DNA of 64,000 nucleotides from Limosilactobacillus antri DSM 16041 (GCF_000160835.1 NZ_GG700733.1:341412-405411), one strand, 5' to 3'; positions 1-8,701 are shown, counted from the stretch's first letter. The notes: generated from the letters alone by a model not told the origin. Numbers and translations are program-made.

Positions 1-644
1 TCGTACCAGCGGTCTGCGTTGAAATTAGCAACGGTGACCCAGTGCCCCTTCCGGTAAACAAAGTTTTCATCAACGAGGGACCAGGATTCATCATATTCCT
101 CAGTTTGGGCGAAATTAGTGATTTTGAGGACCTTGGCCTTATTGCACCGGCAAGACGGGCGGGTCGCCGAAGTACGGAGAGCATCAGCTGGAACCAGCAA
201 TTGAACAATTCGGTCATTAAAACACTTCTTAAAGGCAACGAAGGGACCGGTTGCCGGGCAGTGGAGGCGGAACCACTTGGTCGCCGGGCTGCTGACAATC
301 CCGGTCAGGTCGGCCCTTTCTAGGACGGCACCGTAGAGGTTTGCCCCGCTAATGTCACTGTGGCTTAAATTAGCCCGGCGCAGGGAAGCGGTCCGGAGAT
401 CAGCGTCCCGTAAGTCGGCATCCGCTAGCGAGCAGTCGTCGAGGTATGTGTTGTGGAGGATGGCGCCCTCAAGATTGGCCTGGTCAAGCACAACGTTTTG
501 AAAATGGGCGGCAGAAAAATCGATTCCCCGCAGGTCGGCCCCCGTCAAGTCGAGGTTTGCAAACCAATGCTCCCGTAACGGCGGCCGCTTGTTGACCGGC
601 TGGGCCGTGACCGCTTGTAATTGCGCGATGCTGCCTGTTTCCAT
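1..644 (-). CDS. Pentapeptide-repeat protein, 3' end beyond window
   Basis: The frame starts at ATG 644 and is open to the window edge, so only the first 214 residues are visible. Residues about 29-118 are tandem pentapeptides of the A(D/N)LxX type, which fold as a right-handed beta-helix. A different domain follows (about 119-214), with Cys-rich stretches (HCPATGPF, RPSCRCNKAKVL) that resemble the DUF5758 region found after pentapeptide repeats. There is no signal peptide. It lies 22 bases after the methyltransferase-like gene and is probably the last gene of that operon. Its function is unknown. Pentapeptide proteins are sometimes gyrase-protecting DNA mimics, but nothing here shows that. 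Confidence 0.85.
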   Translation of the reverse strand, partial: METGSIAQLQAVTAQPVNKRPPLREHWFANLDLTGADLRGIDFSAAHFQNVVLDQANLEGAILHNTYLDDCSLADADLRDADLRTASLRRANLSHSDISGANLYGAVLERADLTGIVSSPATKWFRLHCPATGPFVAFKKCFNDRIVQLLVPADALRTSATRPSCRCNKAKVLKITNFAQTEEYDESWSLVDENFVYRKGHWVTVANFNADRWY

Positions 645-666
645 GATGAGCCCCCAATCTAGTAGA

Positions 667-1524
667 CTACTGAACCGTATAAATTTGCTCGTCAATCAGG
701 TCAAACGAGTGCAGCTGCTGGTTCACCTTTTGCAACCGTTCATCTTGGCTGAGCTTTGCTTCCTGCCAGAACTTCTTGGAGTTGGTGGCCCCGTTTCGTT
801 CACCGATCACCAGGAAGTGAACCTTCGGGTACTCCCGGCGCAGCAGCTGGAGAACTTCCCAGTCGGTTTCCTGTTTGTCGGGCGCCCAGGACATAATAAC
901 GAAGTCCACCTGGTCACCATATTTCTTGATTGCGGAAAGGGCGTCGAGCCGCTCGATTCCAGTAACCGGGTGTCGACCGGTTTCGTTTTCACGTACCCAG
1001 TCCTGGCTGTCCGTTGTGTAGATTTTCTGCTGGGAGTTATTGTTGCGCAAGCCCTTTGAAATATAGCCATTCCCAGCCATGATTTCTAAGACCGGTCGGC
1101 CGGCAAGGTAGTCGGAAAGGGCCTTGGCAAAGGGCGCATTGACGTAGGACCACATCCCGTACGTGTCTTCTAAATAGTCACGGAAGTTGCGTAGTGCCCG
1201 GTCGAGCTTTGGCAGAGCGTCATTATACCGGTTCCACAGTGCGTCGCCCCGCGGATCCCCCTGGGGGTACTGTTCGTTGACCCGCTGGAAAATCGTATCT
1301 TGGATATTATCCGGGAGGAGGAGGCGCGGTAATGGCTGGGGGAGGAGCCCGTTCTTTAACAGGCGGTCACTTTCCAGGACGTTATTAATGAGGTATTTGA
1401 CCGCCGGAAAATCCTCGAACAGGTCCCGGTAGCCTTCTAATTCTTGAAGGTAGGGGACGGGTTTTACCGCCTGCTGGGCCTTTTTGACCCGTTTTTTTAG
1501 CTGTTTGAGTTTTTTAGGATTCAT
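667..1524 (-). CDS. SAM-dependent methyltransferase-like protein
   Basis: This 285-residue soluble protein has a very basic N-terminus (Lys/Arg-rich, residues 1-21) and a helical first half. A Rossmann-type core follows: LEIMAGNGYIS at about 146-156 resembles motif I of class I methyltransferases, the acidic TD at 171-172 could bind the SAM ribose, and VDFVIMSWAPD at about 206-216 resembles motif IV. The start follows the XRE regulator gene by 10 bases, so the two are very probably co-transcribed. The substrate cannot be read from the sequence. The motif I glycine pattern is atypical (A-G-N-G), so loss of catalysis is possible. Confidence 0.8.
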   Translation of the reverse strand: MNPKKLKQLKKRVKKAQQAVKPVPYLQELEGYRDLFEDFPAVKYLINNVLESDRLLKNGLLPQPLPRLLLPDNIQDTIFQRVNEQYPQGDPRGDALWNRYNDALPKLDRALRNFRDYLEDTYGMWSYVNAPFAKALSDYLAGRPVLEIMAGNGYISKGLRNNNSQQKIYTTDSQDWVRENETGRHPVTGIERLDALSAIKKYGDQVDFVIMSWAPDKQETDWEVLQLLRREYPKVHFLVIGERNGATNSKKFWQEAKLSQDERLQKVNQQLHSFDLIDEQIYTVQ

Positions 1525-1533
1525 TTTACTTCA

Positions 1534-1947
1534 CTACTTTAACTTTAGATTGAGCTGCTCCTGCTTGCCGTAAAACTTGTCGGTATCCCGCCGGTTATGC
1601 TTGCCCTTGAGGTAGCCGTCGATCAGCTGGAAGATTTCATAGCGGTCTTCGCTGGAGAGAACGGTTTGGTTGAAGGATAAGTTTTTGCTGGAGAAAAATA
1701 ATTTGCCGAGGTCAAAGTCATCCCGGTCGGTTTTACCAGTCAAATAGTCGAGGCTGACGTCAAAGAATTCGGCCAGTTTACGGGCTTCAACGTATGATGG
1801 GGTCCGGATTCCCCGCTCCCAGTTACCGATTTGGGAAGCGGTATTGGGCTTTTCGTTGGGCCCGAGGTTTTGGTTGAGGTGGTTGGCCAGCTCTTTTAAG
1901 GTGATTTTTTGGCCCTTGCGCAGTGCCCGGAGTCTTTCAGGAAACAT
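1534..1947 (-). CDS. XRE-family helix-turn-helix regulator
   Basis: The protein is 137 residues from ATG 1947. I chose this start because AGGAG lies 8 bases upstream; an upstream in-frame ATG at 1971 would overlap that site. Residues about 1-63 are a Cro/CI-type HTH (RLRALRKGQKITLKELANHL ... SQIGNWERG), followed by the frequent 'FFDVSLDYLTGKT' linker. The C-terminal ~65 residues are polar and helical, with no recognisable ligand domain. As first gene of the three-gene minus-strand operon it is likely an autoregulator. Its operator is not identifiable by eye. Confidence 0.88.
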   Translation of the reverse strand: MFPERLRALRKGQKITLKELANHLNQNLGPNEKPNTASQIGNWERGIRTPSYVEARKLAEFFDVSLDYLTGKTDRDDFDLGKLFFSSKNLSFNQTVLSSEDRYEIFQLIDGYLKGKHNRRDTDKFYGKQEQLNLKLK

Positions 1948-2083
1948 CTTCTCACTCCTTTTTAGTGTCAACTCCTATTTTACCATTGGAAACGGCATTT
2001 GCTAATGATGAATGTTACCAAGTAACAGAATGTGTGCTAAAATATGTCCGTTAATCAAAAATTACGACATGGGGTTAATTAAT

Positions 2084-3046
2084 TTGAAAACAGAAGTTAC
2101 TAAACGCCGCCATCTTTGGCGCTGGTTAATCAGCATTATTGTCCTGCTCGCCCTGGCCCTATTTGCGGCCGGGAGCTACTTCTTCACGGTGGCGATGGTG
2201 CCGAGCCACAAGTCCTTTATCCACAACTCTGACCGGATTAGCAAGAGTGATCCCTTATATGCACAGAAAATGTGGTTTAAGCAGGCTCCCAAGCAGCAAT
2301 GGACAATGAAGTCAGCGCACGGCAATTACCGGCTAGTGGCTGATTACCTCCCCGCCGCCCAGCCGACTACTAAAAACGTGATTATCTTACACGGCTTCAT
2401 GGGTCGGAAAGAGAAGATGGGCGAGTATGCGGCAATGTTTCACCAGCTGGGTTATAACGTTTTGCTGCCGGATGCCCGGGCGCACGGGCAAAGTCAGGGG
2501 AAATACATTGGCTACGGCTGGCCGGAACGCTACGACGTCCGCAAATGGGCGGAAAAACTGGTTACGAAGAACGGCCCGCAGAGTCAAATTGTGATCTTCG
2601 GTGTCAGCATGGGCGGGGCCACAACGATGATGACGAGTGGAATCCCGCTTCCGCACCAGGTCAAGGCACTGGTTGAGGACTGCGGCTACACCAGCTTGAA
2701 CGCCGAGCTTAACTATGAAGCGGGGAACCTGTATAATATTCCCCAGGCAATCCGTGCACCGTTAATCGGGACCCTGAGTCTGATCAACCGGGTTAAGAAT
2801 GGCTTTTACGTTCATGAAGCGAGCGCAACGACGATGCTGGAACGCAATCAGCGGCCGATAATGTTTATCCATGGCGGCGATGACCGCTTTGTCCCGACCC
2901 GGATGGTTTACCAAAACTATGCGGCAACGAAGGGGCCTCGGGAGTTATGGGTGGTGAAGGGTGCTAAACACGCGGCTTCGTATGAAAAGCAGCCATCCTT
3001 ATACCCGCAACGGATTGCGAAATTTTTAAACCATTACGTAAAGTGA
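2084..3046 (+). CDS. Membrane-anchored or secreted alpha/beta hydrolase
   Basis: The likely start is TTG 2084 (320 residues), since GGGG lies 8 bases upstream; the frame is open from 2012, and ATG 2069 lacks a ribosome site. A basic stretch (KRRHLWRW) and one hydrophobic segment at about 14-34 form an uncleaved anchor or signal peptide. The hydrolase fold follows: HGFMG oxyanion loop at about 103, nucleophile elbow GVSMGG with Ser near 175, Asp in GGDDRFVP, and His in KGAKHAAS. It belongs to the surface serine hydrolases common in lactobacilli (esterase or peptidase S9-like); the substrate is unknown. The next gene begins directly at its stop codon. Confidence 0.85.
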   Translation: MKTEVTKRRHLWRWLISIIVLLALALFAAGSYFFTVAMVPSHKSFIHNSDRISKSDPLYAQKMWFKQAPKQQWTMKSAHGNYRLVADYLPAAQPTTKNVIILHGFMGRKEKMGEYAAMFHQLGYNVLLPDARAHGQSQGKYIGYGWPERYDVRKWAEKLVTKNGPQSQIVIFGVSMGGATTMMTSGIPLPHQVKALVEDCGYTSLNAELNYEAGNLYNIPQAIRAPLIGTLSLINRVKNGFYVHEASATTMLERNQRPIMFIHGGDDRFVPTRMVYQNYAATKGPRELWVVKGAKHAASYEKQPSLYPQRIAKFLNHYVK

Positions 3047-3412
3047 GTGAGTAAAATGCGACTGTTAATTATCTTAATGATGTTAATTGCGGTTGAACAT
3101 CTGGGAATCATGGCAATGGAGATTTGGGGGCGGCCCGAACAGCAGGCACGCGCGTTTGACCTCCCGGTGGAGTATACCAGGCAGCGGCCTGCTCGGATTT
3201 CCTTTGCCAACCAGGGGATTTACAATGGGATGTTGGGGGTCCTCATTATTGCCAGCTACTGGCTGGTTCACGGGATCACTCTGATTACCGTTTGGCAGCT
3301 ATTGCTGGTCTTCATCATGGTCGTGGCCCTTTTTGGCGGTTTTACAGCGACCCGGAAGATTTGGCTGTTCCAACTGCTGCCAGCGGTCGTGGCCTTCCTG
3401 TTAACGTTATAA
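3047..3412 (+). CDS. DUF1304 membrane protein
   Basis: This 121-residue protein has four hydrophobic segments (about 4-22, 58-75, 78-97, 101-119). The family signature is near the N-terminus: EHLGIMAMEIWG, then a polar loop and FANQGIYNGMLG. These match the DUF1304 family of small integral membrane proteins of unknown function. GTG 3047 abuts the TGA of the hydrolase gene; ATG 3056 is an alternative start three codons in. The two genes are probably translationally coupled. Confidence 0.85.
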   Translation: MSKMRLLIILMMLIAVEHLGIMAMEIWGRPEQQARAFDLPVEYTRQRPARISFANQGIYNGMLGVLIIASYWLVHGITLITVWQLLLVFIMVVALFGGFTATRKIWLFQLLPAVVAFLLTL

Positions 3413-3422
3413 GAAAAACTAA

Positions 3423-3620
3423 GGGAGTGGGAAACAACCTCCTCGACAAGGCGTATGGATAACCTAGAACGATAGTTGGCACGGTACGGGCCGGCTAGCG
3501 TTCGTAGGCAAATAGCATTGCTTCGCGGCGTTATACACTAGCCTTGTGGTTGCGACACGAAGTTAGCCTGTAGGTTTTCCACGTTATCTTTGTAATAGTT
3601 AAGAACTAACATGAGGCTGG
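3423..3620 (+). repeat. Interspersed intergenic repeat, copy 1 (long form)
   Basis: About 198 bp between the convergent DUF1304 and antiporter genes. The stretch from GGGAGTGGGAAA (3423) to GCGTTCGTAG (3507) is nearly identical to 27206-27290, and the end (TTTTCCACGTTATCTTTGT ... TAAGAACTA, 3575-3608) matches 27312-27346. It carries two 23-base segments (3508-3530 and 3552-3574) missing from copy 2, and they are partly complementary to each other. CCTAGAACGATAG and CTAGCGTTCGTAG can pair, so an RNA copy would be strongly folded. It ends at the antiporter stop codon. Confidence 0.8.
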
Positions 3621-3622
3621 TG

Positions 3623-5605
3623 CTAGTCAAGGGATTGAACGTAGACGAGTTCATCCGTGGAGATTTGCTCGTTGAGGGCGTTGGCGAGCTCTTGGGAGAG
3701 GTTGCCAGCGACCAGCTGTTCCTGAACGTAGCTGTGTTCGAGTTGGAACGCTTCGATAAACAGACTGGTAGCAATGTCGGTATCAATCGATGCTTCACGG
3801 GTAAAGAACCGCTTCTTCTGCAGGTAGATGTGGTTAACCATGGCCACCTCAATGACGTTTTGGGGCGTGGAAACCGAGTGGAGATACTTTTCCACGTTCC
3901 GGTAAAGCAGCTTTTGAATTTCAATAATGCCTTGCCGTTCGTTGTGAGTAATCAACTGGTGACCCGTATCGCTATTGAGCGGTCCGTGGCTCTTGAGGTG
4001 CTTTTTTAGTCGGCGCCGGCGTGCATACCGCCACTTGATCCGGTGCCAGAGGATTACCCAGGATTCACGGAAACTGTGGCGGCTACCCCGGAAAACTGAC
4101 CGGGCGACGAAGCTAGCGTAAAATTCCGCCTGCTTTTCGGTAATGGTGCCGTCGTCCGTGAGCTGGTCCAGGGTTGCCAGTTCGACCTGGTGGGCCTTTT
4201 TGACCAGTTGCTCAAAGAGTTCCCGGTTGAAAGTGTGAAACTGCCGGATCTGGCTGGCCAGCTGGTCAGCAACGAAGGCCTGTTCCCGCCGGTGGTCGTT
4301 ATTGCTATGGAGGACGTTGATGGCGTGGTGGACGGTCTTATTAAACGCTTGTTGGAACTCCTCTTCAGTATAGTCGCGGGATTTTGGTGGCAGTAATAGC
4401 GGGTAGGCTACGGCGCCAACAATAATGCTGATGAGGATCACAAACGCCGCGATTAAGATCATTGAATTCCGGAAAGCAAAGGTATGATGGTTGATCATCA
4501 CCGGCAGGGAGAAGGCCAGTGCCAGGGTGATCGTTCCGTGAATACCCCCAATCGCCATCAGGAGGCTGTCCCGATTACGGTTTTCTTGTGCCGAGTGGAT
4601 ATTGACCAGGCGAAAACGGGTCCATAAAAAGCGGAGCAGAGTCATGATGATATAGAGCGCCAGGGCAATCCACAGCAGGTTGAGCAGGTTTCGGGGAGCG
4701 GTGCGGCGGAGAACCTGAGGAAGCATCACGCCCAGGAGGACGAACACGACTCCGTTCAAGGCGTCACTGATGATGGTCCAGATCGTGGTGGTGGCCATTT
4801 GAACCTTGGTTGAGGTTAGCCGCAGGCGGTCATAGAGGATACTGTGGACGATTCCTGCCGAAACGACGGCTAAGATACCGGAAAGGTGCAGTTCTTCCGC
4901 TAGCCAGTAGACGACGATCGGGGTCATGACGTTGATCGGGATAACGATGGAGGCAATGTCAACGTGGTTGCGCATCAACCGTTGCCGAAGGCTGATTACC
5001 AGGTTCCCCATGATTGCCCCGAAGATGATCCCGCCAAAAAAGACGTAGGCAAAGATCCACAGGCTGTGACCCAATGAGAATTCACCTGACTGGTAGGCGG
5101 CCAGGGAAAGGTCGAGGAGGACGATCCCTGAGGCGTCGTTGAAGAGTGACTCGTATTCCAGGGCGCCATTGACGTTTTCCGGGACCGTCATGTTGGAGGT
5201 AATTGACTTCACCGCTACCGCATCAGTCGGGGTAATAATCGATGCCAGCATGAAGGCCAGGGCAAACGGAAAGACGGTTGGCAGGGCGAGGTGCAGGATG
5301 GCCCCCGAAATCAGGACGGTTACCAGTGCGAGGAGAACCGAGATTGACAAAATTGACTTATAATTACTGGACAGGTAGCGGAACGACTGGTTTTGGCCGT
5401 CGTTGAACATCAATGGTGCAATTACGACCATCATAAATAGTTCCGGGTGCATCGTAAAGTCGGTGGCCGAGGTTGGCAGTGAAGCTAGCAGGACCCCCGC
5501 AATGATTTGGTAAATGGATAGCGGGAGCTTGGGATATACCAAGTGAATGACGTTAGCAACAACCACGGTCGTAAACAGCAGAATAATTCCTAAAAGCAAG
5601 CCCAT
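3623..5605 (-). CDS. CPA1-family Na+/H+ antiporter (NhaP type)
   Basis: 660 residues. The first ~400 form about twelve membrane helices with CPA1 marks: FNDGQNQS near the first third, TPTDAVAV (ion-binding Asp region) and ESLFNDASGIVLLDLSL. The C-terminal ~250 residues are cytoplasmic, highly charged and helical (RIKWRYARRRRLKKHLKSHG), as in bacterial NhaP/NhaG proteins with a regulatory tail. It would exchange Na+ or K+ for H+ across the membrane for pH and salt homeostasis. It appears monocistronic: a hairpin precedes it and an intergenic repeat touches its stop codon. Confidence 0.92.
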   Translation of the reverse strand: MGLLLGIILLFTTVVVANVIHLVYPKLPLSIYQIIAGVLLASLPTSATDFTMHPELFMMVVIAPLMFNDGQNQSFRYLSSNYKSILSISVLLALVTVLISGAILHLALPTVFPFALAFMLASIITPTDAVAVKSITSNMTVPENVNGALEYESLFNDASGIVLLDLSLAAYQSGEFSLGHSLWIFAYVFFGGIIFGAIMGNLVISLRQRLMRNHVDIASIVIPINVMTPIVVYWLAEELHLSGILAVVSAGIVHSILYDRLRLTSTKVQMATTTIWTIISDALNGVVFVLLGVMLPQVLRRTAPRNLLNLLWIALALYIIMTLLRFLWTRFRLVNIHSAQENRNRDSLLMAIGGIHGTITLALAFSLPVMINHHTFAFRNSMILIAAFVILISIIVGAVAYPLLLPPKSRDYTEEEFQQAFNKTVHHAINVLHSNNDHRREQAFVADQLASQIRQFHTFNRELFEQLVKKAHQVELATLDQLTDDGTITEKQAEFYASFVARSVFRGSRHSFRESWVILWHRIKWRYARRRRLKKHLKSHGPLNSDTGHQLITHNERQGIIEIQKLLYRNVEKYLHSVSTPQNVIEVAMVNHIYLQKKRFFTREASIDTDIATSLFIEAFQLEHSYVQEQLVAGNLSQELANALNEQISTDELVYVQSLD

Positions 5606-5637
5606 AAGATTAACATTCTCCCCTTTATAGCGCTAAA

Positions 5638-5674
5638 CGGCCCCACCATTCGGGCAAGACGAATACCGGGGCCG
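5638..5674 (-). terminator. Intrinsic terminator after DUF4870 gene
   Basis: CGGCCCC pairs with GGGGCCG around a loop that can itself pair (TATTCG/CGAATG), followed on the minus strand by GTTTAGC. The T-run is short, so termination may be partial and allow read-through into the antiporter. Confidence 0.55.
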
Positions 5675-5717
5675 GATAAATATTTCGACAAGGCGTAAAA
5701 CAGTCCACTGGCCGCAC

Positions 5718-6059
5718 CTAATCCCGCCCTAACAGCATTTTGACCCCCATCGCAACGTTGTAGATAAACAACAAAAGGGCGATCAGGAGGGCAAAGGTCA
5801 GCAGGACCCCGAGGAGCGCCCCCGCGTGGAAAGTATAGCTGCGCAGGGCACCGATGCTGACGACCAGCGCGGCAAAGATAACGTAAAGCAACGGGAAGAT
5901 CTGGCTCCAAAAGGCCTTGCTGGCGTTGTGAACAATTGAGGCCTCGTCACTCGCCCGGGCGATGATCCAGACGATTAAGGGAAAAACAACTGGTAGAAAG
6001 AAGATGCTGAAGTAGGAAAGTGCGTTGACAATTCGTGTGGAAATACTGTTATTATTCAT
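5718..6059 (-). CDS. DUF4870-type small membrane protein
   Basis: 113 residues with three hydrophobic segments (about 13-33, 49-70, 80-105). The order 'ALSYFSIFFLPVVFPLIVW ... HNASKAFWSQIF' matches the DUF4870 family, in which a short amphipathic loop with 'NASKA' separates helices 1 and 2. The family has no known biochemical role. It has its own start with an AAGGAAGGAA-type site upstream and a hairpin downstream, so it is probably a single-gene transcript. Confidence 0.8.
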   Translation of the reverse strand: MNNNSISTRIVNALSYFSIFFLPVVFPLIVWIIARASDEASIVHNASKAFWSQIFPLLYVIFAALVVSIGALRSYTFHAGALLGVLLTFALLIALLLFIYNVAMGVKMLLGRD

Positions 6060-6097
6060 AAGCGTTCCTTCCTTTTTCCTATATTATGACTGATAAG

Positions 6098-6751
6098 TTA
6101 AGGAAGCGCAATTATTACTATTTGAACGATTAGTAAAATTAAAAATAGGGTTAGCCAGTCACGCTTGGTTATCTTGATCACCTGAGCGGCGGAACGGGGA
6201 GCCCCTTCCTTAAAGCCGTGCGTTTCCATTGCCTGAGCCAACTGGTCAGACCAGGCGATGGCGGACAGGATTGCTTTGAAGTACAGGGTCGGTGACCACC
6301 AGTGGAGGATTACTCCCCGCATTTGCCCAGCAACCCGAATGGTAACCACGTTTTGTTTGATCCGGGGAAGCAGGTTGAGGGCTGCCAGAAAGCCATAGGC
6401 AAATTTGCTGGGCAGGCGACAGTTCTGTTCTAGTGATCGGATCAAGGTGAGCTTGCTGGTAGTTAGTGTGACGGCTGCTCCAACACTGACGTAGCAGTAC
6501 AGGCGGCTAACCAGCACCCAGGCAAAGAAGAGGTTGCGCGTGGGGGAGAAAAAGCCGATGGTCATAAAGAGGGCTGCCGCCGGAATCATGGTGATAAGCA
6601 GGAGCTGGCCTAGTTTGCCCCAGGGAACCGCTTGGGCAACGAGGTAGGCCAGGGCGGCTGCGATGATAACGAGGTTACCAAGAAGGTGGTCGGTGAAAGT
6701 TATTTCCAGGGAAATAATCAGGGCCAGGATTAACTTAAAACTAGGGTTCAT
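6098..6751 (-). CDS. ykoC: ECF transporter T component (YkoC-like)
   Basis: 218 residues from ATG 6751. That start is preceded by AGGAGG and overlaps the end of the ATPase gene, so I preferred it over ATG 6766. It is an integral membrane protein with four to five helices. The cytoplasmic coupling region contains MRGVILHWW and AMETHGFKEG where T components usually show Ala-Arg-Gly motifs; the second is diverged here (THG). By context it is the coupling subunit joining the S protein to the double ATPase of a thiamine-precursor importer. It is the last gene of the ykoEDC operon. Confidence 0.88.
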   Translation of the reverse strand: MNPSFKLILALIISLEITFTDHLLGNLVIIAAALAYLVAQAVPWGKLGQLLLITMIPAAALFMTIGFFSPTRNLFFAWVLVSRLYCYVSVGAAVTLTTSKLTLIRSLEQNCRLPSKFAYGFLAALNLLPRIKQNVVTIRVAGQMRGVILHWWSPTLYFKAILSAIAWSDQLAQAMETHGFKEGAPRSAAQVIKITKRDWLTLFLILLIVQIVIIALP

Positions 6752-8138
6752 GGTAGTCCTCCTCATAATTGAGCCGGTGCCCGCTCAGGTGCAGGTGAAA
6801 GTCGATTAACTGGTCAAGGGCAGTCAACTGGTGGCTGATAATCAGTATTGATTGCGGCTTAGCGGCCTGGGCAGCCTTAATTAGCTGGCAGACGTTTAGC
6901 AGGGATTGCCGGTCAAGACCCGCAAATGGCTCGTCCATCAGCAGCACCGGCTGCCCCATCATTAGCATTAACAGGAGCTGGAGTTTTTTTCGCTGCCCCC
7001 CGCTGAGGGAATAGACCACCCGCTCGTCCAAACCAGCTAGCCCTAACAGCTGTAAGGCGGTTGGCAAGTGAGTTTGAAAATAGGGGTGGTGTCCGTTGCG
7101 CTTGCTCAGGGCTAATTCTTCAGCGACGGTTACGTTAATAAACTGGTCGTCGGCATGTTGAAAAACGAGACCGACGTCAGCGCGGTACTGCCGGTTCTTA
7201 ATTTGGCGGATTTCTTGTCCGGTATAGGCAATTTGCCCCTGGTAGGGAACCAGCTTGGTCAGGGCCCGGAAGAAGGTTGATTTGCCACTGCCGTTGGCGC
7301 CGGTTATCAGGGTAATCTTGTCGCGGAATAGTGCAAGTTTCGGCAGGTTCAGCAATTCATGGCTGCCCCGCTTGAGCCGGACGGCCGTCAGTTGAAACGT
7401 GGTGGGGAGCTCGGCACCTGGCCGCGCGGTCCGGAGGGGCTGCCGGGCGCGTTCATCAGCAGCGATTAGCAACTGCGCACTAGCAGCCGGGGAGTGGCGA
7501 GTGACCCGTCCCGCCTGGAACTGGTAGACCAGGGGATGCAGCTTTTGGTAGCCGTGACAGTCGTGGTCGGCAATTAAGATTGTGATGCCCTGGTTCACTA
7601 CCAGCTGTTGCAGCTGACCGATCAGGAAGTGCCGGCTTTCTTCGTCAATACTGGCGAATGGTTCGTCGAGCAGGAGCACCTTCGCCTGCCGGGCAATTGT
7701 GACGGCCAGGGCGACCCGTTGCTGTTGGCCGCCGGATAGGGTGGTCAGCTGGCGGTCTGCTAAGTCAGTGATTTTACAAAAGTGCAGGGCCGCTGTTACT
7801 CTGGCGGCAATTTGCTCGTGGGGGACCCGTTCGTTTTCGAGAACAAATTCTAACTCGTGCCGGGGCGTATCCAGGGCAGACTGCATCAGGGGGTCTTGAA
7901 AGAGCATTCCGATGGTTGGTTTTCCGGCTGGAAAATTAATCCGCCCGTTAGTGAGGTGGCCGCCATACTTAGGCAGCAAGCCGGCAATCAAGCGGAGAAG
8001 GGTTGACTTTCCGCAGCCGGACGGCCCGGTCAATAGGGCCACGCTGCCAGCGGGGAAACTCGTGGTGAGCGCTTTAAGGACCTCCTGGTGGTCGTAAGCA
8101 AATGAGAGTTGCTGAACGTCAATGATATTGTTAGCCAT
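6741..8138 (-). CDS. ykoD: Double ABC ATPase of thiamine-precursor ECF importer
   Basis: 465 residues with two fused nucleotide-binding domains. Domain 1 has Walker A GPSGCGKST (about 38-46), signature LSGGQQQR and Walker B LLLDEPFAS. Domain 2 has Walker A GANGSGKST, signature LSGGQRKKL and Walker B LLMDEPFAG. Both sites look intact. It hydrolyses ATP on the inner membrane face to drive the YkoE/YkoC importer. It starts 2 bases after ykoE ends and overlaps ykoC. A TPP riboswitch upstream of the operon supports hydroxymethylpyrimidine or thiamine as cargo. Confidence 0.93.
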   Translation of the reverse strand: MANNIIDVQQLSFAYDHQEVLKALTTSFPAGSVALLTGPSGCGKSTLLRLIAGLLPKYGGHLTNGRINFPAGKPTIGMLFQDPLMQSALDTPRHELEFVLENERVPHEQIAARVTAALHFCKITDLADRQLTTLSGGQQQRVALAVTIARQAKVLLLDEPFASIDEESRHFLIGQLQQLVVNQGITILIADHDCHGYQKLHPLVYQFQAGRVTRHSPAASAQLLIAADERARQPLRTARPGAELPTTFQLTAVRLKRGSHELLNLPKLALFRDKITLITGANGSGKSTFFRALTKLVPYQGQIAYTGQEIRQIKNRQYRADVGLVFQHADDQFINVTVAEELALSKRNGHHPYFQTHLPTALQLLGLAGLDERVVYSLSGGQRKKLQLLLMLMMGQPVLLMDEPFAGLDRQSLLNVCQLIKAAQAAKPQSILIISHQLTALDQLIDFHLHLSGHRLNYEEDYHEP

Positions 8139-8140
8139 GG

Positions 8141-8701
8141 CTAACTCCGGATTACGTGCGCCCGCGTCAGCAGGTTGACAATTAATTTAACCAGGATCCC
8201 GGAAAAGATCAGCATCGAGAGGAACCGTGCGACGAGCATAATCAGCAGCATATTGGGCGCAAAGTGGCTATAACCGTTCCGGAACCAATCCCAGGCAAAG
8301 GTGACGATGGTGGTCGTGACGCTCGTTAAGATAACGGTGAGCCAGTTGTAAACCTTATAGAGGGTTAACGTAAACCCTAATTCCGTCCCAATCCCCTGAA
8401 CTGCTCCGGAAATCAAGTTAGAGGCCCCCCATTGGTCACCGAGGAACATTTCCACAGCGGCACCGAGAAATTCACCGAGGAAGGAAGAACCAGGGATACG
8501 GAGTAAGAAACCGGCGAGCGGCCCGGCCATGCACCAAATTCCCATTGTAAGGTCATTGGCGATTGGTCCGTAGCCTACCGGTGTTAAGAGAACAGTCAAA
8601 CCGTTGTAGACAAAAGCCGCAGCATAGTAAATCACCCCAAAGATAATTGCAATTAGGGCTAGCAAAATAATGTCGCGTAAGTGGAAAGTACGTTTGTGCA
8701 T
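8141..8701 (-). CDS. ykoE: ECF transporter S component YkoE
   Basis: 186 residues with about six membrane helices. PLAGFLLRIPGSSFLGEFLGAAVEMFLGDQWGAS is the conserved YkoE core, followed by the GIGTELGF segment. YkoE is the substrate-binding membrane subunit for thiamine or its HMP moiety. It is the first gene after the TPP riboswitch and its terminator, with a CTAAGGAGTG ribosome site close to the ATG. Whether the ligand is thiamine or only HMP cannot be decided here. Confidence 0.93.
   Translation of the reverse strand: MHKRTFHLRDIILLALIAIIFGVIYYAAAFVYNGLTVLLTPVGYGPIANDLTMGIWCMAGPLAGFLLRIPGSSFLGEFLGAAVEMFLGDQWGASNLISGAVQGIGTELGFTLTLYKVYNWLTVILTSVTTTIVTFAWDWFRNGYSHFAPNMLLIMLVARFLSMLIFSGILVKLIVNLLTRAHVIRS

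Noticed and set aside
5688..5700. TCGACAAGGCGTA, shared exactly with the intergenic repeat
   Set aside because: Thirteen bases only, with no further similarity on either side; chance is plausible given the number of comparisons.
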